A stretch of 33,551 nucleotides of DNA from Deltaproteobacteria bacterium (GCA_016186945.1 JACPKR010000054.1:1-33551); one strand, 5' to 3'; counted from the first letter of the stretch, positions 23,501-33,473 are shown. The notes: generated from the sequence alone by a model not told the origin. Numbers and translations are program-made.

Positions 23501-23595
23501 CCCTTTTCAAAAACTTCAATATCTAAAGTTTTTTGGGGGGAGGCGTGGAGGGGAACTTTTTTTCAAAAAAGGTCTTCTCCACAAATTCTTTTTCT
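23501..23595 (-). repeat. Family B double-hairpin repeat, copy 2
   Basis: This is an inverted copy of the repeat at 19356: CCCTTTTCAAAAACTTCAATATCTAAAGTTTTTTGGG, then GTGGAGGGGAACTTTTTTT pairing with AAAAAAGGTCTTCTCCAC. An extra related fragment (AACTTTTTGAAAAAAGTT) sits just upstream at 23471-23488. It occupies the gap between the divergent speA and rsmD genes. Confidence 0.87.
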
Positions 23596-23632
23596 CCAAT
23601 AATATAGCAGAAGACTGAGGAGACACAACAAG

Positions 23633-24226
23633 TTGAACATTATCATGGGTAAGCTTAAGGGGATGAGGCTAGCCACACCGAGCAAAGGCACCCGCCCGAC
23701 TGTCGCCAGAGTGCGTGAGGCCGTCTTCAACATCCTTGCGCCGGACATCGAAGGAGCCGTTTTTTGGGATCTTTTTGCAGGATCAGGAGCCATGGGACTG
23801 ACGGCAATAAGCCTGGGAGCAGCAGAATGCGTCTGGGTGGAAAGCGGTCGAGCTGCCCTGACAGCCTTGAAAAAAAACATCGCAGAAGCAAAAAAAAGAC
23901 TCGGGAACGGGGAGCGGCGCTTCAACACCCTTAACTTGGAGCTTGCCAAAGCTTGGCCGAGCCTCCTGTCGATGACTTCCCCCCAAATTGTCTGGGCTGA
24001 CCCACCCTATGACGATAGCGAGCGGTGGGCAGGCTTCCTAAAGCGCGAATTATTTCCTCTGGCAAACGACCAGACATGCTTGATTATGGAATTTCAAAGC
24101 AAGGCACTCCAGAAGGCAGAAGATCGTTTTTTTCTGGACGAGCATTGGGAAACAGTGAAGACTCGCAAATATGGAGGGACCTCGATCATTATCTGGAGAA
24201 AAAGAAATGAGCGCCCAACCCCTTAG
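23633..24226 (+). CDS. rsmD: 16S rRNA guanine-N2 methyltransferase RsmD
   Basis: This 197-residue SAM-dependent methyltransferase modifies G966 of 16S rRNA (E. coli numbering). It shows IIMGKLKGMRL at the N-terminus, RPTVARVREAVFNIL, the SAM loop DLFAGSGAMGLTAISLGA, and the catalytic ADPPYD. Start: TTG at 23633 with GAGGAG 10 bases upstream gives the family-like MNIIMGKLKG; the ATG at 23645 lacks good spacing. It overlaps coaD by 20 bases. rsmD-coaD is a widespread gene pair, so the assignment is strong and the two are probably co-expressed. Confidence 0.94.
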   Translation: MNIIMGKLKGMRLATPSKGTRPTVARVREAVFNILAPDIEGAVFWDLFAGSGAMGLTAISLGAAECVWVESGRAALTALKKNIAEAKKRLGNGERRFNTLNLELAKAWPSLLSMTSPQIVWADPPYDDSERWAGFLKRELFPLANDQTCLIMEFQSKALQKAEDRFFLDEHWETVKTRKYGGTSIIIWRKRNERPTP

Positions 24227-24707
24227 CTTCTCTACCGGCATTTACGTTGGAACCTTTGATCCCCTTACAAACGGTCATTGTGACGTTATCGAACGGGCAA
24301 GCTACCTCTTCCAGAGCTTGACTGTGGGAATAGGTGATAACGTCAAGAAGAAACCTTTCTTCAGCGTGAAAGAAAGAATAGCTATTCTCAAGTCGGTTTG
24401 CACCTCATTGAACAAAAATATCTCAGTCAAGTCCTTCAAGGGCTTGGCTGTGGAATTTGCCAAGTCTGAGGGCGCATCGGTCATGGTGCGGGGATTGAGG
24501 ACAGAAGCTGATTATGAATTCGAAATGCAGATGGTGATGATGAACAAAACCTTATGTGACACTATTGAAACGGTCTTCATCCCGACGCGACAAGAACTAA
24601 GCCACATTTCCTCTTCCCTGGTCCGGGAAGTGGCTGTTATGGGGGGAGACGTGTCCAAACTTGTTCCGGATTTGGTGTTCAAAAAACTGAAAGAAAAGCA
24701 GGCGTAA
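24207..24707 (+). CDS. coaD: Phosphopantetheine adenylyltransferase CoaD
   Basis: This 166-residue nucleotidyltransferase transfers AMP from ATP to 4'-phosphopantetheine, giving dephospho-CoA in coenzyme A synthesis. It has the N-terminal GTFDPLTNGH (the T/HxGH class motif), VRGLRTEADYEFE, and SHISSSLVRE near the C-terminus. Length and order are typical. ATG at 24207 is chosen because GGAG lies about 8 bases before it and homologues start near this residue; it begins inside the 3' end of rsmD. A family B repeat follows immediately after the stop. Confidence 0.95.
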   Translation: MSAQPLSFSTGIYVGTFDPLTNGHCDVIERASYLFQSLTVGIGDNVKKKPFFSVKERIAILKSVCTSLNKNISVKSFKGLAVEFAKSEGASVMVRGLRTEADYEFEMQMVMMNKTLCDTIETVFIPTRQELSHISSSLVREVAVMGGDVSKLVPDLVFKKLKEKQA

Positions 24708-24710
24708 GGG

Positions 24711-24805
24711 CCCTTTTCAAAAACTTCAATATCTAAAGTTTTTTGGGGGGGAGGCGTGGATGGGAACTTTTTTTCAAAAAAGGTCCTCTCCACAAATTCT
24801 TTTTA
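24711..24805 (-). repeat. Family B double-hairpin repeat, copy 3
   Basis: This copy is almost identical to copy 2: CCCTTTTCAAAAACTTCAATATCTAAAG, a G run, GTGGATGGGAACTTTTTTT, then AAAAAAGGTCCTCTCCAC. It lies between the convergent coaD and secretin genes. The stems are followed by T or A runs, so it could work as a bidirectional terminator, but this is not shown. Confidence 0.87.
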
Positions 24806-24821
24806 TGAAGACACCGTTTTC

Positions 24822-26141
24822 CTAGCCCGTCTGTTTCAGAAGAAAGTACAGATATAGATTTGTCGTCGCTTCCTCACGTGCCGAGCTTCGCAGGAACGGA
24901 CCTATGATGGGGATCGAACTCAAGTATGGGATCGATCCTTCTTTGCCACCTTTCGTGTTGAATTGAATGCCACCGACCACCATGGATTGATTGACGGTAA
25001 GTTCCACCTCGCTTTCAAGTTTGTTACGGTGGATGGACATTTCGGCTCCGGACGGAGGGTTGGAAATGATGAGGGTATATTGAAGGAATGCCTTTCCTTT
25101 CTCTGCAGGGAGTATTTTTACCTTCAAGTCCAGTCCGACTTCTTTCCAAACGTAAAGCGGGGTAGGCTCGTCCTTCATATAGACTTGTTTGCGAATGGTA
25201 GGAATTTCGGAACCGCTTTGTACCTGTGCTTCCATCCCACTCCTTAGCCATAGTACAGGTTCACCAAGGATTTCCCCTTTATGATGTTCAAGCACAGCAT
25301 TCAAGTCGAGTTCAAGATTTTTTTTAAAACTTGCTGGCGATAGCGAAGCATGAGCGCCCAATTTTGACTGTAGACCTATGTCTTCTGCCACGCTTTTTTC
25401 CATGACGATCAGTTTTGTGAAAAGTTTATAGACGTCAGGTGAGATGTCTTGTCGGCATGAAACAAAGAGGTGCTCCCCAATCCAGGGATTGCCGATCAGG
25501 TGGAATACTAATTTCTGATGCTCGCTCGCTAGCTGAGGTTCCCGGCAGGGAGCTAAAACATGAATCGCTCCGTTTGCCTTTACATCGACTTCGTAGCTTG
25601 AGCCAAGCAAATTAGCCAGTACACCGATGAACTTCGCTTGTCCTGTGTTGGAAAGAGTCGCAAGATGAGTGCAATTCCTTGCTTTTTGGCAAAGGAGCTT
25701 CGCACGGTAGAACATTTGATAGTCGGCGCTTGAACCTGTCACACTTTCCTGCTCGCGGTTGTAACTCAGATGGGCAGAGCGACAGGCGAAATCCAGGTTT
25801 TCTGTACTTTGTCCGACAAGTTCAGCTTTTTCAACCTGCACGAAGTACTTGATATCCTTCTCTTCAGCTCCATCTGAGCTTAGGGTGACGGTAACGAATC
25901 CCTGGCGCAATCCAGTCAGGCGGATATGTTTGTCAAGGATTTGAACGTCAACAACTCCACGCCGCGAAACACGAATACGGGAACCTTCAGGGTAGGGAAT
26001 CGTTTGAGCGGACCCTATTTCCAAAGAAAGCTCTCGGGAACGTTGGTCCTCCACAAGCACTGGTGTGACATCTTCCCCCCTTAGCTGAGCACGGGCCAAG
26101 AGAGACGAAAGCAGGACAAGGATTCTAATCACCATAGCCAT
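24822..26141 (-). CDS. Secretin (CpaC/RcpA or GspD-like outer-membrane channel)
   Basis: This 439-residue protein begins with a signal peptide (MAMVIRILVLLSSLLARAQ). The N-terminal region (EIGSAQTIPYPEGSRIRVSRRGVVDVQILDKHIRLTGLRQGFVTVTL) resembles the pilus secretin N-domain of CpaC. The C-terminal secretin domain has EPVLWLRSGMEAQVQSGSEIP, then LTVNQSMVVGGI and IPYLSSIPIIGPFLRSSA, ending in YLYFLLKQ. Secretins form the outer-membrane gate of Tad/Flp pili, type IV pili and type II/III secretion. ATG at 26141 is chosen since a signal peptide follows it and GGGGA lies 10 bases upstream. It overlaps the preceding short gene by 17 bases and ends a four-gene run. No ATPase, prepilin peptidase or platform gene is present in the window, so the system cannot be fixed. 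Confidence 0.82.
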   Translation of the reverse strand: MAMVIRILVLLSSLLARAQLRGEDVTPVLVEDQRSRELSLEIGSAQTIPYPEGSRIRVSRRGVVDVQILDKHIRLTGLRQGFVTVTLSSDGAEEKDIKYFVQVEKAELVGQSTENLDFACRSAHLSYNREQESVTGSSADYQMFYRAKLLCQKARNCTHLATLSNTGQAKFIGVLANLLGSSYEVDVKANGAIHVLAPCREPQLASEHQKLVFHLIGNPWIGEHLFVSCRQDISPDVYKLFTKLIVMEKSVAEDIGLQSKLGAHASLSPASFKKNLELDLNAVLEHHKGEILGEPVLWLRSGMEAQVQSGSEIPTIRKQVYMKDEPTPLYVWKEVGLDLKVKILPAEKGKAFLQYTLIISNPPSGAEMSIHRNKLESEVELTVNQSMVVGGIQFNTKGGKEGSIPYLSSIPIIGPFLRSSAREEATTNLYLYFLLKQTG

Positions 26142-26553
26142 AAACAATTTGTCCCCGTGAACTACATTCCTTTGGCACGCCTTGAGACAAGTTTGGGAAA
26201 AGGACGATATTCCCCTTGTTTTTGCTGTCAAACACTTCGGGAAGTTCCTTCACCTGCTTGGTGCGAAACGATAGCACGACAAACGGTTGACTTTGGACAA
26301 GCAGGGCAGTGCAATTGTCGAAAAGGCATAGCTCTTTCCCCTCTCGCTTGCCGAGAAATACCTTCTGGCCATCCTTGAAGGCAGATGAACTCATCGCAAA
26401 AAATTGAGGAGGAAGAGATATGGAAACACGATCAGCCGTAAAACAAGACGACTTGTCAGGCTTCAAAACGATGTTTGCAAAGGCGATGCCCAGTAAGAGG
26501 CAGAGAAAATGGGAAAGCACAGGAGGCCACCTGTTTAAAGATAGTTGCACCAT
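26125..26553 (-). CDS. Membrane-anchored protein before the secretin
   Basis: This 142-residue protein has one N-terminal membrane segment (VLSHFLCLLLGIAFANIVL) and an outward C-terminal part with several cysteines and strands (LLVQSQPFVVLSF). I do not recognise its family. Its place directly before the secretin is where CpaB/RcpC (SAF domain) lies in Tad clusters and GspC in type II secretion clusters, so a divergent inner-membrane linker is possible. ATG has GGGAGG 5 bases upstream. It overlaps both neighbours, by 19 bases with the gene before and 17 with the secretin. Confidence 0.65.
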   Translation of the reverse strand: MVQLSLNRWPPVLSHFLCLLLGIAFANIVLKPDKSSCFTADRVSISLPPQFFAMSSSAFKDGQKVFLGKREGKELCLFDNCTALLVQSQPFVVLSFRTKQVKELPEVFDSKNKGNIVLFPNLSQGVPKECSSRGQIVYGYGD

Positions 26554-26861
26554 AAGGTCCTCCCGTCAGATAAACGTAGTGCCGAACCGATGGGTTGGCC
26601 GTCAATCCCTTGTTCCATGAACAAACACAACAGAGGAGGGGCACCGGAAGAAGGAACATAGAAAGCCGCATGATCGGTGGGAGGAGGGATGCAAGTGTTG
26701 TGTACCTCCCCCTCACTATACTCCCGCAACGTTTGTGGACAGGTGGAGGCTTGAGAAGAAAAATCTTGGGACGCACTGCCAATCTTTTTCATTACCCCCG
26801 TCATTAAGGTGTAAGTTGCGAAAAGATGAAAGACGCTGAGCATGAAAAATGACAAAGTCAT
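26535..26861 (-). CDS. Small membrane-anchored protein (possible minor pilin)
   Basis: This 108-residue protein has an N-terminal hydrophobic helix (MTLSFFMLSVFHLFATYTLMTGVMKKI) and a secreted-looking C-terminal part with several cysteines. The layout resembles TadE/TadF-type or other minor pilin-like subunits, but no cleavage motif is clear. ATG at 26861 lies one base after the preceding stop, with GGTGGAG at good spacing; longer in-frame starts would lie inside the previous gene. The stop overlaps the next gene by 19 bases. Function is unknown, inferred only from context. Confidence 0.6.
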   Translation of the reverse strand: MTLSFFMLSVFHLFATYTLMTGVMKKIGSASQDFSSQASTCPQTLREYSEGEVHNTCIPPPTDHAAFYVPSSGAPPLLCLFMEQGIDGQPIGSALRLSDGRTLWCNYL

Positions 26862-26862
26862 C

Positions 26863-27255
26863 TCAATTGACTCCACCCTGAAACCCAAGAACCCAATTCG
26901 GCCAAAAACCGGGGTAGTCCTCCCTGTTCTGTCTCTTGCTTGCTGCTTGAATCCTGGAAAATTGCTCATGCACACAAGACCCTGACGGATTGGGAAACCT
27001 GCGTGCAAGTTCGTCCCTGATGGCTGTCAGCCCGGGCCTTTGGTGTGGGAACTGTTCAAGAAGGTAATAGTAAGCCTCCCAAAGATTCAAATGATTCGCT
27101 TTCTGTTGTGAGCAGATCATTAATTTGCGGTCTTGCTCGGAGAGAAATTCGATTTTATCGTGAAGCTTGACAAGAATGTCGATGCTCATCCCGGTGTAGC
27201 TGAGGCAGATGGTGAAAAGGATGAAAGAGTACATGAATGGCAACACTTGGCTCAT
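26863..27255 (-). CDS. Small membrane-anchored protein (possible pilin-like)
   Basis: This 130-residue protein has an N-terminal hydrophobic helix (FMYSFILFTICLSYTG) followed by an amphipathic stretch (MSIDILVKLHDKIEFLSEQ) and a globular helical part (LWEAYYYLLEQFP..., RDELARRFP). It is unrecognised. The N-terminal hydrophobic helix followed by a soluble domain, and its position first in the secretin run, suggest a pilin-like or assembly component. The ATG at 27255 has AAAGGG about 8 bases upstream. It follows aroB after 63 bases on the same strand. Confidence 0.6.
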   Translation of the reverse strand: MSQVLPFMYSFILFTICLSYTGMSIDILVKLHDKIEFLSEQDRKLMICSQQKANHLNLWEAYYYLLEQFPHQRPGLTAIRDELARRFPNPSGSCVHEQFSRIQAASKRQNREDYPGFWPNWVLGFQGGVN

Positions 27256-27318
27256 GGTAACAGCCCTTTCTGCTCTTATTAAGACAGAAACGGGATCGGT
27301 CGCCCAATGACAAACGAG

Positions 27319-28659
27319 TTAAGTCATGATGTTCAGCAGATCACCCCAGACTTTTCGTAATAAGGGGGGGGAAAGGGGAGTCAGGAACTTGCCTTGATGG
27401 AGATGGACTTGCCCAGGAGCTTTGAGCAAGACAAAGTGCGCGTGATCTTCGTGCCCCTGTTTTTTCTTGTCGAAACTCATATGGTGCAAAAGCTTGGAAA
27501 ATAGTTCGTCTGAGCCAAGGGGGGAATTCATAAAGACCTGCAACTGAGCTTTCGAAAGCAAGCAGCCCGCGCTTTGAAAATAGGAATGAACGCGGTCAAA
27601 CCCTTTTCTCTCCCACAGACCAATAGCTACAGAGGCGAGGAGGGAAAAAAGAAGGCCGATGCTAACAGCCTCACCGTGGGCAATCGTGTCCCGGGCCTGG
27701 TCCTGTTGAGTCATGGACACAGCTTCCAGCGCGTGCGCAAGTGTATGACCGAGATTCAGAATGACCCGCTCACCCTTCTCAAAGGGGTCGCGAGCAACAA
27801 TGTCTTCCTTGAGACGTATGAGCGCCGGAAGGTGCTTTCCGAGCTTCGCAAAGTCCTTCTTTGCAAAATTGACTGCCAGTGTCTCCAGAAGGTTCAGGTC
27901 TCCCAAAAGCAGCGCATGTTTGAAACACTCTCCGCATCCTGAACGCAGGTCCCTCTCTGGCAACGTTTTTAACCAGTCGGTCAACAGATACACTTGGTCG
28001 GGAAAAGCAAAGGAGCCGACGAGATTTTTTCCATAGGGCATGACATTCACACCAGTTTTGCCACCAATGCAGGCGTCCACCATGGAAAGAAGAGTCGTGG
28101 GGACAAGGGAGAATGAAACCCCCACTTGAGAAGCCGCAAACGCTGTCAGGTCACAAGTGATCCCCCCCCCTATGATGAGCCAGGGGTGGCGGGTTTTAAC
28201 ACCTTTCAGGACTCGGGAGACTGTCTCCAAATTCTTTGTAAGCTCAGAGACCTCTAAGGCAAGGTCGGTGTGCTGTTTTAAGAAGGGCCATGCGTCAAGG
28301 ACCCGAGCGTCACTGACGACGAAATATTCTTGGTCAAAAATCTCGGACATTGCTTTGCTGGTCACAAGTGGGGTTGGGGAGACTTTCCTTGCAGTTTCAT
28401 CCTTCCCCAAAATCCTTACCCCCCGAAGGAAGACGGAGGCGGCCTTTTCAAAGGGTGCCGTGTTGGAGACATTCGAAAGATCCCATAAGGTGTGCCTGTC
28501 CAGTTTTTGCAAAAAAGCTTGCTCTAAGACAGCTAGTGTCCCATGAGGCCATCCCAACGCGTTTTCTACTGACGAAACATTCGAGGAACTGTCGAAGGCT
28601 GTGGGACTTGTGTTTTCAAACGTCTTTATTTTCAATAGCTTATATCTTTCCTGCTTCAA
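27319..28659 (-). CDS. aroB: 3-dehydroquinate synthase AroB (long N-terminus)
   Basis: This 446-residue enzyme of the shikimate pathway converts DAHP to 3-dehydroquinate using NAD and Zn. It shows the NAD-binding GGGITCDLTAFAAS, PTTLLSMVDACIGGKTGVN, KNLVGSFAFP, the conserved block RSGCGECFKHALLLGD, and the metal-binding NLGHTLAHALE and HGEAVSIGL. The N-terminus is about 90 residues longer than in most AroBs and of unknown role. The segment before EYFVVSDARV resembles no domain I know. The C-terminus is also extended. It is divergent from the response regulator gene, with about 94 bp between, and may be co-transcribed with the pilin-like genes. Confidence 0.9.
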   Translation of the reverse strand: MKQERYKLLKIKTFENTSPTAFDSSSNVSSVENALGWPHGTLAVLEQAFLQKLDRHTLWDLSNVSNTAPFEKAASVFLRGVRILGKDETARKVSPTPLVTSKAMSEIFDQEYFVVSDARVLDAWPFLKQHTDLALEVSELTKNLETVSRVLKGVKTRHPWLIIGGGITCDLTAFAASQVGVSFSLVPTTLLSMVDACIGGKTGVNVMPYGKNLVGSFAFPDQVYLLTDWLKTLPERDLRSGCGECFKHALLLGDLNLLETLAVNFAKKDFAKLGKHLPALIRLKEDIVARDPFEKGERVILNLGHTLAHALEAVSMTQQDQARDTIAHGEAVSIGLLFSLLASVAIGLWERKGFDRVHSYFQSAGCLLSKAQLQVFMNSPLGSDELFSKLLHHMSFDKKKQGHEDHAHFVLLKAPGQVHLHQGKFLTPLSPPLLRKVWGDLLNIMT

Positions 28660-28753
28660 TATCGCTTGGGAACTTGCATGGGAGCGCCGATAAAGTCAAG
28701 TAAATGGCAAAGTACGCATACATTCGATTATTGGCTACTGGGCTGCTAACTAT

Positions 28754-29245
28754 ATGAGTGATAAAACACTTCGCAAAAAGCTGGAAGCGATCAAAAGGCA
28801 AAAGATAGTTTCTAGCAAGGTTGTAAGTTTGCAAGATTTTCGCTCGCTAAAGAGCAACGTCGAGGTTCATACCATTTTGGTCGTCGACGACGATGATGTC
28901 ATGCGTAACGGGTTGAAGAGAATCTTGGACGGGGAAGGGTACAACGTCGTGCTTGCGGCTGACGGGCTGGAACTTTCGCGAATTTTGGAGACAACGAGGT
29001 TGGACCTCATTGTTTTGGATGTACGACTGCCTTGGGTCGATGGTGTTGAACTTTGCCAGCTTATAAAGACGCACTACAGTTTGAAGTCCGTCCCGATCAT
29101 CATCATGTCCGATCGTCGTTCGAGGGAAATGGTGGACAGAGCGATTGACGCCGGAGCTGACGATTTCATAGCCAAGCCTTTCGAAATTGACACAATCTTG
29201 TCGATTGTGAACCGCCTCTTGCTTATTCCCAAAACGCAAAATTAA
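28754..29245 (+). CDS. Response regulator receiver protein (CheY-like)
   Basis: This 163-residue protein is a single receiver domain after a basic ~40-residue N-terminal stretch (MSDKTLRKKLEAIKRQK). Landmarks are the acidic pair D45/D46 in VVDDDD, the phospho-acceptor D89 in VLDVRLP, S119 in IIMSD, and K141 in AKPF. It lacks an output domain, so it probably acts by protein contact. The N-terminal extension is unusual for CheY. A histidine kinase is not in the window. The ribosome site before the ATG is poor. A family A repeat follows it. Confidence 0.9.
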   Translation: MSDKTLRKKLEAIKRQKIVSSKVVSLQDFRSLKSNVEVHTILVVDDDDVMRNGLKRILDGEGYNVVLAADGLELSRILETTRLDLIVLDVRLPWVDGVELCQLIKTHYSLKSVPIIIMSDRRSREMVDRAIDAGADDFIAKPFEIDTILSIVNRLLLIPKTQN

Positions 29246-29281
29246 TACTTTTCCCCTAATTTCCATCGGCTTCCACATATA

Positions 29282-29414
29282 TAAGCCACCTGGGGCAAGG
29301 AGGTGGTTTGGAGGAAACTGCGCAGCTGGTTCCTCCAAGAAATCCCTTGGGGGAGGCGACGCTTCACTCGCCCCCCCCCAAACCCCCCTCTCCCTATTTG
29401 CCCCAAGTGGCTTA
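29282..29414 (+). repeat. Family A repeat, copy 7: intact MITE-like element
   Basis: This copy is complete. It begins TAAGCCACCTGGGGCAA (29282-29298) and ends TTGCCCCAAGTGGCTTA (29398-29414), 17-bp terminal inverted repeats with one mismatch. Inside lies the hairpin core at 29308-29338 and the G/C-rich tail. With the outermost TA on both sides read as a target duplication, this is a 129-bp element with 15-bp arms, the pattern of IS630/Tc1-mariner-derived MITEs. It carries no gene. Confidence 0.85.
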
Positions 29415-29480
29415 CGCATTACCACGCCGATGCCAGGAACATTGACAAGAGAACCGAATAAGTCTAAAAAAACCTCATGT

Positions 29481-31122
<1,642 letters not shown>

Positions 31123-31500
31123 TTTCCATCTCCTTTTCAACAAGCTTTGCGATACGATTTTCGGTTTTTAATAGCACCTTAAGGTCAATAAGTTCGTCGC
31201 CAGAACTTGCATCCGAAATTACCAGAAATTTTTTGTCCGTGAGAATCTGCAGCACCACCTCAACCCAGTTACTTTGACATCCCTCGGTTAAGCAGATGGC
31301 TACCGGGAGATCAGAAATATCCTTGGTCTCATTTTCTTTGCGTCTTTTGGAGTTTGCGTTTTCCCGAAAACAACGAGTGCAACGTGTCCTCGTCTTTCCT
31401 GCTCCTCTCGAGGGAAAATCATCGATAGGACGCGCTATGAGGCAGGCAATACAGACCTTTGATCTCGAAAAGGGAGGATCTAAGGGAGGATCCATAAGAG

Positions 31501-33345
31501 TCATGCGATTGCCTCCAACCCCAAAACGCGGTTGACAGAACTGCCAGAAATATCAACTTGGCTTCTGTCAGTTCCGTCAAGTTCGTTTTCAGAGGATTCA
31601 TTGGGTTGATGTACCCGGGATACTCCCTGCAGGGAAGGATTTAACCTGAGAACCTCAAATGGAGCGCCGGTTGTTGGGCGAATTTCCTCAACTAACACCC
31701 AGTTGCCCTCGATGAGAACAGCCACTGCCATATCGACGGCCGCTCTTGTTCTAAGGTCGCTCCATTGATGTCGGTAAATATCTCGCAAGCGGGCGCCGTC
31801 TGTTATCTTGCCCTGCTTTATTTTTTGAGCGAGCGACCTGGCTGCGTGAATTTGTGGGTTAAGTGCCAAAGAGTAAACTCGGCGTGCGTGGGTTTCAAGA
31901 TGACGAGACCATTCAATTGCGACCGCCAAAGACTGAGCGTCAATTTGCTCGCCGATACTTGGATCATCCACTTTTTTGAGGAGAAAAAACTGCAACGCGA
32001 GGGCTGGCACTAGCTTTCGATACTTGGAAATGTGGGAAATAAACGCATCACACTCATTTTCTTCGGCACGAATACTGGTCTCAAGCCTTGTAAGCCACTC
32101 ATAAAAGATCTCCTGGGCCTCAGCGTCAAAATGAAAACTTAGTTTATTATTAGCCGCATCCGGCTCGCTCGGGTGATCCGCATGATCTAGTTGATCTAAG
32201 CGAAAAAAAGCGTTTTTGACCCGTTCATAAGCTTGCTTATTCGGCGCACGATCCACAAGGCGCCAATCCTTTTTGAAATCGGCATGGACCATCAACCCAA
32301 ATCTTTGCAAGAGACCATCGTTTCCGGCTCCTCCCGAGATAGCACTTTCGACATATGATTCGATTTTGCCCGGGGGAATTCCACCTAAAATAGATAAGCA
32401 AAGGGCCGAGATATGAAGTGACCCACGCGCAATACGATCCACATCATAGCTTCCTTTACCGTTCCAAGCTTCGAGGAAGAATTCACGGTCGCCTTCACGA
32501 CCGATGCGATCAAGAGAAGACAGCCAACCAGAGAGTTCGTCTCTTACAAGCAAGAGGCCATTGGTATTGATTTTTAAAAGCTCGCCAATCTTTTCAACTG
32601 TGGCATCATGAATTTTGTATCTTTTGGCGTTTACCCGAGAATCTTCGCAAGTTTGTTGCAGTTGAATCAGATCTCTTTGTGCCGCCTCAAGCCTGTCGTC
32701 ACGATTTTGAGCATGGGATATTGCAATTTTTTGTATTTCTTTTTTTGCAGCCTGAATTTTCGCCTCAAATACGGCACGCTCAATTTCAGCCTCTTTCGAC
32801 TGCGCGTCGAACATACTTTCCGCTTGATCTGAAAGTTCCTGCAGAGGCTTCAAAACAGCGTTGATGATTGGTGATTTAAGGCGACCAGAGGGCATGATAA
32901 TCATCGACCATAGGTTTGCCACTTCGCACCAGTCATCTTCTTTCTTAGGGTATATTCGCGCTTTTCTTCCAATGAGACTTCCCACCACAGTGAGTGCCAA
33001 AACGGCAACGCAAACAAGTGGTACCTGCATTCGCTCAGCGATGTCACTCACCCAAAGCTTCAACGACTCGGGAATGAACTCAGGTGAAATATCCTGGACT
33101 GGCGCATGAATAGAGGGGAGGTCTTTTGGCGCATTCCAGGCGCGCGAAGAATCGTCGTGGACGGTTTTGTGTTGGAGAAGGGCCAGGTTGTTTTCATTTG
33201 TTTTTCCACAAATATCGCTAAAATCCTTAGCGTTACCGCCTTTTCTTATCCAATCGCAAATATCTTCTTTATCCATAAGTGCCGGCAGTAAAACAATCTT
33301 ATAGCTGGATACGACACTGGAAATGGCGGCGGCAACAACCGACAT
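31501..33345 (-). CDS. DUF3987/TOPRIM primase-like protein, 5' end cut off by an IS
   Basis: This 614-residue open frame starts at ATG 33345, but the same frame is open upstream to 33417 and encodes HVVLLPDHDEPGFKF, a TOPRIM motif (D-x-D-x-x-G) that should be inside a longer primase. An in-frame stop lies at 33418-33420, and the IS start at 33474 follows, so the gene has lost its N-terminal part. The rest is DUF3987: a degenerate Walker-like PSGRLKSP (152-159), LLLVRDELSGWLSSL, a Lys/Glu-rich coiled insertion (about 175-235) and FFLEAWNG. Such proteins are plasmid- and phage-type primase/helicase-like replication factors. It is the first gene of the element's minus-strand operon. The truncated form may be inactive. 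Confidence 0.8.
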   Translation of the reverse strand: MSVVAAAISSVVSSYKIVLLPALMDKEDICDWIRKGGNAKDFSDICGKTNENNLALLQHKTVHDDSSRAWNAPKDLPSIHAPVQDISPEFIPESLKLWVSDIAERMQVPLVCVAVLALTVVGSLIGRKARIYPKKEDDWCEVANLWSMIIMPSGRLKSPIINAVLKPLQELSDQAESMFDAQSKEAEIERAVFEAKIQAAKKEIQKIAISHAQNRDDRLEAAQRDLIQLQQTCEDSRVNAKRYKIHDATVEKIGELLKINTNGLLLVRDELSGWLSSLDRIGREGDREFFLEAWNGKGSYDVDRIARGSLHISALCLSILGGIPPGKIESYVESAISGGAGNDGLLQRFGLMVHADFKKDWRLVDRAPNKQAYERVKNAFFRLDQLDHADHPSEPDAANNKLSFHFDAEAQEIFYEWLTRLETSIRAEENECDAFISHISKYRKLVPALALQFFLLKKVDDPSIGEQIDAQSLAVAIEWSRHLETHARRVYSLALNPQIHAARSLAQKIKQGKITDGARLRDIYRHQWSDLRTRAAVDMAVAVLIEGNWVLVEEIRPTTGAPFEVLRLNPSLQGVSRVHQPNESSENELDGTDRSQVDISGSSVNRVLGLEAIA

Positions 33346-33417
33346 AAATTTAAATCCTGGTTCGTCATGATCGGGAAGTAGTACAACGTGTTTTTTTTGA
33401 AAGTAATTTGCATGAAC

Positions 33418-33473
33418 CTATCTCACTAAATTCATAACTAATTTTTGCCATAACAGGTCCAGGAGGACTTTTT
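33418..33473. other. Junction of IS left end with the interrupted primase gene
   Basis: From 33418 the primase frame is closed and the sequence becomes A/T-rich, running to the ribosome site AGGAGG (33461-33466) of the transposase. The IS left terminal repeat must lie here, probably starting near GAACCTATCTCAC (about 33414). The right end is outside the window, so the inverted repeat and target duplication cannot be verified. Confidence 0.5.

Noticed and set aside
26142-26231. N-terminal extension of the secretin
   Set aside because: It would lie inside the preceding gene; the ATG at 26141 begins a proper signal peptide.
26862-27008. Longer frame for the 108-residue small protein
   Set aside because: It overlaps the previous gene deeply; the ATG at 26861 has a ribosome site and one-base spacing.
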